Assembly (NCBI GenBank): GCA_963704515.1
Contig: OY969913.1
Coordinates: 1-64,000 of the forward strand
DNA: 64,000 nt
From: VRUE01 sp963704515
Lineage (GTDB): Bacteria > Actinomycetota > Thermoleophilia > Solirubrobacterales > 70-9
Direction: 5' to 3'
The notes under the pieces are model-generated. The model was not told the DNA's origin, made no database searches, and saw only the letters and a list, made by a program, of their open reading frames with translations. A program made the translations under genes and the position numbers. Positions 41,232 through 49,712 of this stretch are shown piece by piece (position 1 is the stretch's first letter; each line of letters opens with the position of its first letter).

Positions 41232-43325
41232 ATGCTCGTGACGCGAATCTCTCTTGCCGTCTGCGCGGCACTGGCGCTGATGGCGACGTGGCCGGCGACG
41301 GGCGTGGGCGCGCCGAGCTGCAAGGAAGGGCCGCAGATCGTCGGCGACATCTACTACGGGACGCCCTGCGACGACACGATCCGGGCGCCGCGCAACGTCA
41401 CGACGGTCTATGGCGAAGGCGGCGACGACGTCCTCTACGGGCAGCGCGGCAACGACACGCTCTACGGCGGGCCGGGCAACGACCGGCTCTACGGCGGGGT
41501 TGGCGACGACCGTCTGCGGGGCGGCTCCGGCGACGACCTGCTCTCCGGCGGGTTCGGCGCCGACAGCCTGGACGGGGAAGAAGGCTCCGACTACGTTCGC
41601 GGCGACGCGACGATCGACCTGCTCGGCGACTCGGGGGCGAGCGGCAGCGACACGCTGAGCTTCGCGACCGGCGCGACGCCCGGCTTCCCCAACCCCGGCG
41701 ACTTCGGCTACGAAGGCTTTCCCGAAGGGGCCGAGGGACGCGGGGTCTTCGTCGACCTCAGCCAGGACTTCGCCAACGACGGTCTCGCGCCCAGCGGCGG
41801 CGGGGTCGACGAACCGCTCGAAGCGTCGAACTTCGAAAGCTTCGAGAAGGTGGTCGGCACCGCCTTCTCCGACATGATCGTCGGCGGCACCGGGGCCGAG
41901 ACGATCTACGGCGGGGGCGGCGCCGATGTGATCCTCGGCCACGGGGGCGGCGACCTGGTCTTCGGCGGGGGCGGCGGCGACTACTGCGAAGGCACCGAAG
42001 CGAGCACCAGCGAATGCGAGTTCTCCGGCAGCGAACACAGGGTCGGGACCCGCGACCCGAGCAGCCTCGAGGTCGGCACGCTGGCGCCTCAGGAGGGCGA
42101 ACCGGCGGCGCTTTACCTGACCGGCAGCGACAACGAGGACGCGGTCGTCGCAAGCTACTCGAGCAATACCGTGACGATCGCCAACCACGGCGTAACCGTC
42201 GGCTCGTTTGCGCTTGCCGAACCCCCCGACTCGCTGCTCCTCGCCGGATTCGCCGGCGACGACACGCTCAGCGCGACGAACCTTCCCGCCACCACCTCGG
42301 TGGTCCTGCTCGGCAACGAAGGCAACGACGAGCTCACCGGCGGAGACACGGAAGACGCCCTGGTCGACGGCGCCGGAGACGACACGGTGCAGGCCGGCGG
42401 TGGCGACGACGCGCTGCCGAACAACGGCGGTGCGGACCAGCTCCACGCCGGCGCCGGCGAGGACCTCTTCATCTCCAACGCCGTCTGCGAAGGCGACCTG
42501 CTCGACGGCGGGCCGGACCGAGACAACGCCAACTGGGCGAATTTCGGCACCGCGGTCTCGATCGACCTGGCCACCGGCCGTGCGGGGCTGGTCGGCTCGG
42601 GTGGCCGGCCCGCCTGCGCGAGCGGATCGCTGACGACCCTGAGCGAGCTCGAGGACATCGAGGGAACCAGCTACGACGACGTCCTGCTCGGCGACTCCGG
42701 GTCGAACCAGCTACTCGGCCGGCCGGGAGCAGACTCCTACTCCGCCGGCGCGGGCGACGACTCGATCCTCGCCAACTCGGGCGACACCGACCTGGCGATC
42801 GAGTGCGGCGAAGGCTGGGACACGGCGCTGATCGACATTCCCACCGAGAGCTACGCGGACCCGACCCCGGTCGCCTGCGAGGACACCGAAGAACGGCCCG
42901 AAAACAGCTTCCGGCCGCCGGGCACGCCGCCCGAACCCGAACCGGAACCCGAAAGCGAACCGGAACCGGAACCCGAAACGGAAGCCGAAGCGTCCTCGCC
43001 CCCTCCCCTCCTTGTGCCGCCCGGCGAACCGACGCCCGACATCCTGGCGCCCAGGACACGGCTCGACCATCGGCCCGCGCACGTCCTCTCCAGCCGCCGT
43101 CGCCGCCGCGTGGTCGCCTTCGCCTTCACCTCGAACGAGCCGGGCTCCACCTACCGCTGCCGTCTCGACCGGCGGCCCGTTGTGAGCTGCGTCTCCCCGC
43201 GGCGATACCGCATTCGAACCGGCCGCCACGTGTTTCGCGTCTACGCCGTCGACCCGGCCGGCAACGCCGATGCCACCCCGGCCGTCTACCGGTTCCACCT
43301 GCTGCTGCCCAAGATAGAACGTTAA
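41232..43325 (+). CDS. Secreted RTX-like calcium-binding repeat protein
   Basis: 697 aa. Signal peptide ISLAVCAALALMATWPATGV. Residues 60-115 carry tandem nonapeptides GGDDVLYGQ, GNDTLYGGP, GNDRLYGGV, GDDRLRGGS and GDDLLSGGF; further blocks occur near 220-240 and 350-400. These parallel beta-rolls bind calcium. A Glu/Pro repeat (EPEPEPESEPEPEPE) links to a C-terminal Ig-like domain (FTSNEPGSTYRCRLDRRP...YAVDPAGNADATPAVYRF), found on many surface proteins of this group. Likely surface or matrix structure. Confidence 0.88.
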   Translation: MLVTRISLAVCAALALMATWPATGVGAPSCKEGPQIVGDIYYGTPCDDTIRAPRNVTTVYGEGGDDVLYGQRGNDTLYGGPGNDRLYGGVGDDRLRGGSGDDLLSGGFGADSLDGEEGSDYVRGDATIDLLGDSGASGSDTLSFATGATPGFPNPGDFGYEGFPEGAEGRGVFVDLSQDFANDGLAPSGGGVDEPLEASNFESFEKVVGTAFSDMIVGGTGAETIYGGGGADVILGHGGGDLVFGGGGGDYCEGTEASTSECEFSGSEHRVGTRDPSSLEVGTLAPQEGEPAALYLTGSDNEDAVVASYSSNTVTIANHGVTVGSFALAEPPDSLLLAGFAGDDTLSATNLPATTSVVLLGNEGNDELTGGDTEDALVDGAGDDTVQAGGGDDALPNNGGADQLHAGAGEDLFISNAVCEGDLLDGGPDRDNANWANFGTAVSIDLATGRAGLVGSGGRPACASGSLTTLSELEDIEGTSYDDVLLGDSGSNQLLGRPGADSYSAGAGDDSILANSGDTDLAIECGEGWDTALIDIPTESYADPTPVACEDTEERPENSFRPPGTPPEPEPEPESEPEPEPETEAEASSPPPLLVPPGEPTPDILAPRTRLDHRPAHVLSSRRRRRVVAFAFTSNEPGSTYRCRLDRRPVVSCVSPRRYRIRTGRHVFRVYAVDPAGNADATPAVYRFHLLLPKIER

Positions 43326-43574
43326 ACCGGCCTCGGTGTCTCGACCAGATGTCGCGCCAGCGCCCGCGCGGGGCCTGGCAGACCACTTGACGCCTTCTCC
43401 GCTCGGGGCCACGTTCCGATGCGCCTTTTCCGTCCTATGACTGCATAAAGCGCACCGGAAGCGCGGACGCTCGGGCCGCGACGTTGGCCAGATCGCGGGA
43501 ATCCCCTGGGACGCGCTCGGGTTTTCACCGATGAAACGGGCCAGGAGCTCGTCATAGATTTGTGACGAAGGCAA

Positions 43575-43599
43575 TTGCACCGGGACCGTCCCGGTGCAA
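43575..43599 (+). promoter_or_regulatory. Perfect 11-bp hairpin in the leader of the phasin-like gene
   Basis: TTGCACCGGGA (43575-43585) and TCCCGGTGCAA (43589-43599) flank a 3-nt loop CCG. It ends 26 nt before the ATG and 12 nt before the ribosome site GAGGAGG. There is no T-run, so an mRNA-stability or translational element, or an operator, is likelier than a terminator. The rest of the 300-nt gap 43326-43574 shows no gene. Confidence 0.6.
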
Positions 43600-43625
43600 G
43601 CCCAGCCAACAACGAGGAGGCGCAG

Positions 43626-43952
43626 ATGCCAACCGCAGCCGCGAAGACGACCACAGCCAGGGACGCCGCAGCCGAGCAGACCAGGGTCGAGAAGACCGCC
43701 GAGCTATCCGAGCAGGTGCTCGAGCAGGTCAAGGGAAGTCAGAAGAAGGCGATCGAGGCAGTGCGCAATTTCATGGAGTCCGTCGACGAGGCCCTTCCCC
43801 CGCGTGGCGAGAACCCGTCCCGGCGACAGGAGGTCATCGACTCCGCGCTCGAGATGTCGGAGAAGCTGGTCCAGACGCAGTACGACTTCCTGACCGGTGT
43901 CGTGCACAGCGCCGGCGAGGCGCTGGGGGCGTCGGGCAAGCAGAAGGCATAA
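43626..43952 (+). CDS. Phasin-like helical protein
   Basis: 108 aa from ATG 43626 with GAGGAGGCGCAG just before it. An Ala/Thr-rich start is followed by amphipathic helices SEQVLEQVKGSQKKAIEAVR and SALEMSEKLVQTQYDFLTGV, with tail ASGKQKA. No Cys, no signal peptide. Similar in style to phasins that coat storage granules. The wax-ester synthase gene begins 15 nt downstream, which supports a lipid-body role. The family call is by pattern and context only. Confidence 0.55.
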   Translation: MPTAAAKTTTARDAAAEQTRVEKTAELSEQVLEQVKGSQKKAIEAVRNFMESVDEALPPRGENPSRRQEVIDSALEMSEKLVQTQYDFLTGVVHSAGEALGASGKQKA

Positions 43953-43967
43953 GCCGCGCCTGACCCC

Positions 43968-45398
43968 ATGGGCGACCGCCTGACCCCACTCGACGCATCG
44001 TTCCTCGAGCTTGAGCAGGCCGACGAGTCCGCCCACATGCACATCGGCTGGGCGATGGTCTTCGACCCTCTGCCCGATGGCGGGACGCCGTCGCTCGAAG
44101 CCCTACAAATTCAGACGTTGGAGCGGCTCGAGCCGCTGCCTCGCTTCCTCTGCCGTCTCTCCTCGCCGCGGGTGGGCAGCTTCTCCCTGCCGACCTGGGA
44201 GCAGGACCCCAACTTCGACATCGCAACTCACATGCGCCACGCCTCCCTGCCGGCGCCGGGCGGCGAGGCCGAGCTGCTCGAGTGGCTCGGCGACTTCTAC
44301 TCGCACCGCCTCGACCGCGCGCATCCGCTCTGGGAGACGACGCTGCTCGACGGGCTCTCCGACGGTCGCTGGGCGCTCGCGACGAAGGTGCACCACTGCC
44401 TGGTCGACGGGATCAGCGGCGCCTCGGTGACGAGCGCGCTTCTCGACGCCGAGCCAAGCCCGGCGCCCGGCTCGAAGGGGCTCACGGCGGCCCTCGTCTC
44501 GCCTGACGAGGAGGCCGAAGAACGCGGCACGATCTCGAAGCTCTTCGGCGTCGTGGGCGGCGGCGTTGACGCGGCGCTGCATCCGCGCAGGTTCGCCTCG
44601 GCCCTGTCCCGATCCCGGGCGCTGGCCGAGATGGTCGTCCGCGAGGAGCTGGTCGGAGCACCCCACACCAGCCTCAACGAGCCGATTGGGGGCACGCGGC
44701 GCCTCGCCGCGGTCGACGTGCCGCTCAAGGACCTCAAACAGATCAAGCGCGAACTGGGGGGCACCGTCAACGACGTCGTTCTGGCCGCCACCGCCGGCGG
44801 CCTGCGCCGCCTCTTCGAGCACCGCGGGCAGGGCCCGAGCGTGGAGAGCATCCGGGCGATGGTCCCGGTCAGCGTACGCCAGGCGAGCGAGTCGCTCGCG
44901 CTCGGCAACCGAGTCTCCTCGCTCTTCGTCGAGCTGCCGGTAGCCGAGCCCGATCCCTTGCTCCACTACCGCAAGACCGTGGCAGCGACGGAGGAGCTGA
45001 AGAGCGGCGACCAGGCGGCGGGCACCGAGACGCTGATCGAAGTGGCCGGCGCGGCGCCACCGCTGATCCACAGCGTCGTCGCGCGACTGGCCTTCACGCC
45101 GCGGCTGTTCAACATCACGATCACCAACGTGCCGGGGCCGCAAACGACCCTCTACTCAATGGGGGCCCAACTGCGCCGCATCGTCCCGCTGGTGCCGATC
45201 TTCTCCGGCCACGCGGTCGGAGTCGCCGCGGTCAGCTACGACGGCCTGCTCACCTTCGGGCTCAACGCCGACCGCGCCACGGTGCTTGACCTCGACGTGC
45301 TCCGCGACGGCATCGAGGAGGCGCTGGCCGAACTGCGGCGCCTCGCCGGCTCCTCCGAGCCCGGGCTGGCGGAAGCCCCCGATCACGCCGCGCTCTAG
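43968..45398 (+). CDS. WS/DGAT-type wax ester synthase/diacylglycerol acyltransferase
   Basis: 476 aa. N-terminal LTPLDASFLELEQADESAHM and the active-site motif KVHHCLVDGISG (HHxxxDG), whose second His is the catalytic base. The C-terminal domain has VNDVVLAATAGGLRRLF and the conserved ITITNVPGPQTTLYSMGA. It acylates diacylglycerol or long-chain alcohols to make neutral storage lipid. It follows the phasin-like gene in what is likely a two-gene lipid-storage operon. Confidence 0.93.
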   Translation: MGDRLTPLDASFLELEQADESAHMHIGWAMVFDPLPDGGTPSLEALQIQTLERLEPLPRFLCRLSSPRVGSFSLPTWEQDPNFDIATHMRHASLPAPGGEAELLEWLGDFYSHRLDRAHPLWETTLLDGLSDGRWALATKVHHCLVDGISGASVTSALLDAEPSPAPGSKGLTAALVSPDEEAEERGTISKLFGVVGGGVDAALHPRRFASALSRSRALAEMVVREELVGAPHTSLNEPIGGTRRLAAVDVPLKDLKQIKRELGGTVNDVVLAATAGGLRRLFEHRGQGPSVESIRAMVPVSVRQASESLALGNRVSSLFVELPVAEPDPLLHYRKTVAATEELKSGDQAAGTETLIEVAGAAPPLIHSVVARLAFTPRLFNITITNVPGPQTTLYSMGAQLRRIVPLVPIFSGHAVGVAAVSYDGLLTFGLNADRATVLDLDVLRDGIEEALAELRRLAGSSEPGLAEAPDHAAL

Positions 45399-45557
45399 GT
45401 CCGCAACCGTCCGGCGCGCTCCGATACCGCCGAACGCTTCGCGGAGCCTCGCCCGTCCTTTCGCTATTCCTCAGGTGGCGCATCCGTATTCCGCCACACG
45501 AGCAAGGCGGGAAAGTGTGGGCGCCGCCTGAATACGACCCCCTCTCTCCGGTCGAAA

Positions 45558-45866
45558 CTAACTAATGGGCTGCCGCCGTCTGGCCGGAAAGCCGTTGGTG
45601 CAGCGCGTCGCGGAGGCGTCCCAGAGGTGGGCACGGGAGAAATCGATGATCACGCTCGGCGGGTCCTCGGCGTAGCTGAACGCTTCGATCAGCTCCTGAT
45701 CGGAGGCGAAGAAGACCTCGCCGTGGACCGAGTACAGGCAGCTGGTGCCGTCGGGGTCGAGGACGCGGTCGACGTCGACCAGGTGCGCAACCCGGCGGGC
45801 GAAGACCGCCATCGCGGTCAGGACACCGACGCCGAGCCTCCGCGCGCCGAACAGCGAGCGTGACAC
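45558..45866 (-). pseudogene. Truncated remnant of a SulP-type anion transporter (STAS region)
   Basis: 102 codons read GVLTAMAVFARRVAHLVDV, then DPDGTSCLYSVHGEVFFASD and SVIIDFSRAHLWDASA. This is the junction of the last membrane helix and the STAS domain of SulP permeases. The preceding 400-residue membrane part is missing and after WDASA the sequence leaves the family (RCTNGFPARRRQPIS, stop), so both ends are broken. It is a fossil of a sulfate or bicarbonate transporter. The 159 nt between it and the WS/DGAT gene show nothing. Confidence 0.75.
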
Positions 45867-45947
45867 GCGTTCGCGCGTGTCGGCCGGAAGTTGGCGGCTT
45901 TCGATCAGCTCGCGGAACTCACCTGGCCGGTCATCCAGGCGCGCGGC

Positions 45948-46529
45948 TCAGGTCAGCCAGGGGAAGCGCTGGACCAGGCTCGTCTTGGTCCACCAGCGAC
46001 CGAGTCCGAGCGTATTTCCGGCACCGGCCAGGGCGAGGCCGATCAGAACCAGCGCGTAGATGATGTGGTCGTCCAGGAAGAGGTTGTTTTCCGGAGGCAG
46101 GGCCGCGCTCCACATCAGCACGACCATCAGGGCGCCGGCGCCGCAGGCGAATCTCATTCCGATGCCGAGGATCAGCAATGCGCCGATCGCCGCCAGGCCG
46201 ACCATGAACAGCCCGTCCACGAGGCCCGCTCCCGCGATGCCGTGGTAGATCGAGGAGAACGGTCCGACCGAGCCGCTGAGGAACCCTTCCGTCGGGCTGC
46301 CACCGTGAATCCAGGAGTCCGCGGAAGCCGTTTCGTGGCCGAGTCCGAACATCTTGTCGAGGAAGGCCCAGAGGAAGATCCAGCCCAGACCCAGCCGGGT
46401 GGCGGCCCAGACGTAGCCAAGCGCCCTCTCGCGAGTCAAGGAAGCGGCCTTCGCCCGCTTTTCGGGCGCGACGCCGACGGGCGCCGCGCTGCCGTTCGGG
46501 GTGGCCGGCACGGTTTGGGTAGTGCTCAT
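45948..46529 (-). CDS. DoxX/DoxD-family membrane protein
   Basis: 193 aa from ATG 46529 (ribosome site GGAGGG 7 nt before). After a polar N-terminus come four helices, with DoxX/thiosulfate:quinone oxidoreductase features: RLGLGWIFLWAFLDKMFGLG, WIHGGSPTEGFLSGSVGPF, ALLILGIGMRFACGAGALMV and LDDHIIYALVLIGLALAG. Members bind quinone or support oxidative stress responses. Single gene, with an A-rich leader. Confidence 0.83.
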   Translation of the reverse strand: MSTTQTVPATPNGSAAPVGVAPEKRAKAASLTRERALGYVWAATRLGLGWIFLWAFLDKMFGLGHETASADSWIHGGSPTEGFLSGSVGPFSSIYHGIAGAGLVDGLFMVGLAAIGALLILGIGMRFACGAGALMVVLMWSAALPPENNLFLDDHIIYALVLIGLALAGAGNTLGLGRWWTKTSLVQRFPWLT

Positions 46530-46700
46530 CTGCAAACCCTCCATCAGAGCAAAACAGCGCTCGATTGCACTGTGCGGTCCACACTACAAACGCCGTGGCG
46601 GCACAAAAACAGTAGAAACGCGCACTGTCTCGTGGCGAGCTACCTACACGCCGGTCACCGCGTCCCACCACCGCTACCGGCGCGGTCGCGCCCCTGCCTG

Positions 46701-47474
46701 CTACCGGGCCGACTCGATCAGGCCGTAGTGGCCGTCGTAGCGCATGTAGATCACGCTGCCGCGGCCGCTCTCGGCGTCGGTGAAGTACATGAACCGATGG
46801 TTGAGGACGTTCATCTCCGCTACCGCATCCTCGAGTCTGGTCGGGCCGCTCATCCGGCTCTCCTCCTGGACGATCCCAGCGCTCTCACCCGACCAGCCGA
46901 TCCCGCTCGGTCCGATAACGCCGAGTCGGCCGTCATCGCGGTGGTAGGCGACGGCGTCGGCGCCGGTCTCGCGCTCGACGAACAGGTAGAAGTCGTGATC
47001 GAGGAACTCCATCTCCTCGGCGGCCTCGGCGGGGGTGAGCGGGTCGGTGGCAAAGGTCTTGCGGCGGACTATCTCCCGCTCCTCCGGCGCTCGCGGGAAG
47101 TAGTCAGGACGGTCAGTGGCAAAGCTGGAATGCCGCCACTCCCCCGCCTCGCGCTCGATCGGACGGCGGGCCTGGTCGGTGCGACGGTCGACGAAGCTGC
47201 GCAGCTGCCGCTCGAGCCGCTGAGCAAGGCTGTTAACCGCCGTGATCGCATCGAGGTCGGCGACCTTGGCCCGGATCACCGGGCCATTCAGGTCGAGCTC
47301 GCCCTCGGCCCGTGCGGAGCGCTCGATCCGCGGGTTCGCTTCCTGGGCGAGCACCACTCGAGCCACGAGAACCGGGATGTCGACGAATCGGTCCAGCGCC
47401 CCGATTTTCTCCTCCGCGTGCTCGCGCGCCTCAGCCGGGACGTCGCCTCTCATCGTCACGTCTACCTGAATCAT
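46701..47474 (-). CDS. Long ribosome hibernation factor with two C-terminal domains (RafH-like)
   Basis: 257 aa. The N-terminal HPF/YfiA domain (MIQVDVTMRGDVPAEAREHA...AVNSLAQRLERQLRSFVDRR) occupies the ribosome decoding centre. Two HPF C-terminal dimerisation modules follow: RKTFATDPLTPAEAAEEMEF and LDHDFYLFVERETG, then SRMSGPTRLEDAVAEMNVL and NHRFMYFTDAESG. Ordinary long HPF has one such module; the duplicated form and the length match mycobacterial RafH (Rv0079/MSMEG_3935), a hypoxia-linked hibernation factor. Single gene. Confidence 0.82.
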   Translation of the reverse strand: MIQVDVTMRGDVPAEAREHAEEKIGALDRFVDIPVLVARVVLAQEANPRIERSARAEGELDLNGPVIRAKVADLDAITAVNSLAQRLERQLRSFVDRRTDQARRPIEREAGEWRHSSFATDRPDYFPRAPEEREIVRRKTFATDPLTPAEAAEEMEFLDHDFYLFVERETGADAVAYHRDDGRLGVIGPSGIGWSGESAGIVQEESRMSGPTRLEDAVAEMNVLNHRFMYFTDAESGRGSVIYMRYDGHYGLIESAR

Positions 47475-47707
47475 CCCTCCGACTACCTCCTTATTTCGTC
47501 GCTGCTCAGCCTCGCCAGGATCGAGCCCCGCGGCGGCCAGAGAGCCCAGGCAATTCGTGCGCGGGCAGATTCACGGGTAGATGGCCGGCTGCCGCTCCTC
47601 AAGCCGCATCGGTCTCAACTCTACCCACGAACTTGGGGTAGCCTCTGCCGGTCTCGTCCAGCGGCAATTGAGCCGCCCTGCGTTGAGCAAGAGACAGGAG
47701 GAGCATC

Positions 47708-48178
47708 ATGAGAGTCCGCCACAGCCCCGGAGCCGCGGTCTTCTGCGGATTCGTCATCCTGATCGCCGCCCTCGCCGTTGGCGCCGCCGGAGCCAACGCG
47801 GCCCACCCCGCCAAGGGCAAGACCTACTCCGGGTCGATCAAGCGCCTGGTGGGGGCCAACGTCACCTTCGCGATCGCCTTTGAGGTCTCCAAGAACGGCA
47901 AGAAGGTTCACGACTTCAGCCTGCCGAACGGCTACCCGGTCTACTGCGAAGGGGGCGGCTTTGGCGAAGCCCAGGACGCGACGGCCAAGGTCTCGAGCAA
48001 GGGCACATTCACCGCGAGGCTGCCGATCTACTTCGCCCCCACCCACGACCATCAGGGCTTCGTGAAGATCACCGGCAAGTTCGGCAAGAAGGGGCATGAG
48101 AGCGGCAAGGCGATCACCGAATTCAGCACTTCCAAAACCTGCAACGGGACCTCGAAGTACACCACCGCGGCGGGCTGA
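47708..48178 (+). CDS. Small secreted protein, unknown
   Basis: 156 aa. ATG 47708 after AGGAGGAGCATC. Signal peptide AAVFCGFVILIAALAVGAAG ending NAA. Mature region: GKTYSGSIKRLVGANVTFAI, a beta-rich core (GTFTARLPIYFAPTHDHQGF) and two Cys (PVYCEGGG, SKTCNGT). Resembles the secreted protein at 33359-33766 in organisation. No named family. Confidence 0.72.
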   Translation: MRVRHSPGAAVFCGFVILIAALAVGAAGANAAHPAKGKTYSGSIKRLVGANVTFAIAFEVSKNGKKVHDFSLPNGYPVYCEGGGFGEAQDATAKVSSKGTFTARLPIYFAPTHDHQGFVKITGKFGKKGHESGKAITEFSTSKTCNGTSKYTTAAG

Positions 48179-48198
48179 GGGCAGAAAGTCGGGGCGTT

Positions 48199-48438
48199 AA
48201 CGGCGATGGGGTCGGGGCTTGCGCTCTCGGCACGGACATAGGAGATCAGGTGCGCTGCGGCATCCCTCTCCTCTCGCAACTTGAGGCGACCGATGGCAAC
48301 GTTGAAGTAGGTGTCACGCTGGATCAGCTCGCCGCGATCGCCTGCCCCGAGCGCCTCACACAGGGCCAGCGACCGCGCCCGATCGCCGTCGCGGGCCTTC
48401 AACTCGACGTTCCGTCGTGGCTCCGGCGAGTTAGCTAC
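48199..48438 (-). pseudogene. N-terminal fragment of a CYTH-domain (class IV adenylate cyclase-like) gene
   Basis: The minus-strand frame reads RNVELKARDGDRARSLALCE, then QRDTYFNVAIGRLKLREE and HLISYVRAESASPDPIAV. These are the first two strands and helix of CYTH enzymes (the ELK and RLKLR motifs bind triphosphate). Normal length is about 170-180 aa; only about 75 remain before the frame loses similarity and overlaps the tail of the secreted gene. It overlaps the cupin stop at 48431, so it once followed the cupin gene. Confidence 0.65.
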
Positions 48439-48910
48439 GGGCCTCGCCGTCCCAGTAGTCCACGGCATCTCCGCGGTGAAAAGAGGCGGAAAAGCCATCC
48501 CCGGCTGGAAGCCGCTCGGCTGCGCGGACCTTGTCGGAGTCGGGATAGACGACGATGTCCGGTCGCCCGCTGTTGCTCACGGCGAGAAAGCGAACGACCT
48601 CCTGGGTCCGGTTGAGGAGCTGATGGGCACCCTCTTCTCCCAGAGGAAATCGAACCGCATCCCCTTCCTCCAGGTCACGTATGCCATCCGGGGTTCGGAG
48701 GCTGGGCCTTCCCGAGAGGACGATCACCAGCTCCTCGTCGGCGAGATGGAAGTGGTAGGGATAGGCGGCCTCGCCCGGCGGGATCTCCCAGATGCTGGCG
48801 CCGATTGATTCCATGCCGAGCTCGGAGCCGATCCGCGCTCGCCGCGAGCGAAAGCCGGCCGGAGCCTCTCGATCCTGGAAGTCTGCGGTCCGGATATTCA
48901 TCATCGCCAT
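48431..48910 (-). CDS. Cupin-domain protein
   Basis: 159 aa single cupin. Motif 1 SIWEIPPGEAAYPYHFHLADEE gives HxH and Glu metal ligands (YHFHLADEE), motif 2 FPLGEEGAHQLLNRTQEV gives the last His. The beta-barrel likely binds one metal and a small sugar- or acid-like ligand. Start ATG 48910 (alternatives three codons on). It overlaps the decayed CYTH gene downstream. Confidence 0.83.
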   Translation of the reverse strand: MAMMNIRTADFQDREAPAGFRSRRARIGSELGMESIGASIWEIPPGEAAYPYHFHLADEELVIVLSGRPSLRTPDGIRDLEEGDAVRFPLGEEGAHQLLNRTQEVVRFLAVSNSGRPDIVVYPDSDKVRAAERLPAGDGFSASFHRGDAVDYWDGEARS

Positions 48911-48977
48911 TGCGGTCGAAGCCTATCTGTGCTCCCGAAGGAGGCAACCGCGCGGTACATGGACGGCCCCGAGATCG

Positions 48978-49289
48978 TCAACGCGGTCGCGACCATCCCT
49001 TCGGTGCCGACGCGGAGGCGATCGCGCGCGGATCAAGTTGCTCGGTGTGGTCGAGCAGATCCTTGTCGCCGGTGACGATCGCCTCGGCATCGGCCTGCTG
49101 GGCCAGCGCAAGGAGATAGTCGTCCTTGGGATCTCGCAGGGTCGGCTCGACGTCGGCGGGATCTTCGAGCGTAACCGCGACCACCTCAATCCGCTTGACG
49201 GCTTTTCGCGCCTCCTCGGCACTCAGCCGATCGCGGAAGTAGGGCTTGCGCAGCGCTTTTCGCAGCTCGCCATGCAGCACTCGCATTTT
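48978..49289 (-). pseudogene. PIN-domain (VapC-like) gene remnant lacking its N-terminus
   Basis: The frame reads LHGELRKALRKPYFRDRLSA, EARKAVKRIEVVAVTLEDPA and LRDPKDDYLLALAQQADAEA then IVTGDKDLLD, the middle and C-terminal part of a PIN nuclease. The conserved first strand with its Asp (VxDTN) is absent; upstream sequence has VSA near a probable frame break. The catalytic set is thus incomplete. Confidence 0.6.
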
Positions 49290-49430
49290 CTGCTGCTGTC
49301 GATGGTCGCGGCGGCCACGATCAGCGCTCACTTGGCAAAGCCCAAACGACCTCACTTCGACCTCACCTTGCCCCAGACGTTGCCCCACGACCCGAACTTG
49401 CACCCTGTTATCTGTCAGACAAGACAAATA

Positions 49431-49453
49431 AAAATCCCGCGAATGCGGGCTTT
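49431..49453. terminator. Short bidirectional terminator-like hairpin
   Basis: CCCGC (49436-49440) and GCGGG (49445-49449) around GAAT, preceded by A-rich AAATAAAAAT and followed by CTTT. On the minus strand it reads stem then ATTTTTATTT, a typical intrinsic terminator. On plus the T-run is short. Confidence 0.6.
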
Positions 49454-49712
49454 CGTCCTATAGCGGGGGAACGTGTCGGCCTTAACGGCGTGCGTCCCGT
49501 GCCGATCGAGTGGGTCGCGGATTTCGCTCCACAAGCGGCTTTGCGGCGCTCTGAGTGATCCCGGCTCGAAGGGGCCGCGGCAGACCCTCTGAAAAGTCGC
49601 CTTGATTTCGGCGGATTCGCCGCTACTTGTTCGCGACCAGACAACAAGCGGCCCCCGGCGGCGCCGTTAACGCCAGCCGAGGGCCTGACCACAAGGAAGG
49701 CGATGCTCCCTT
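49454..49712. other. Intergenic stretch with one leader stem-loop
   Basis: No gene seen. GGCCCCCGGC (49650-49659) pairs with GCCGAGGGCC (49676-49685) with one mismatch, ending 27 nt before the next gene; it could be a leader structure of the operon at 49713. Confidence 0.35.

Noticed and set aside
41400..41600. Regularly spaced similar DNA units that could suggest a CRISPR array or minisatellite
   Set aside because: They encode GGxGxDxLY nonapeptides of an RTX protein and vary in sequence; no identical repeats with unique spacers.
41121..42446. Long minus-strand frame opposite the RTX protein
   Set aside because: Its Val/Ala/Asp-rich sequence is the antisense of the calcium-binding repeats; only its last part overlaps the real decayed gene at 41080-41225.
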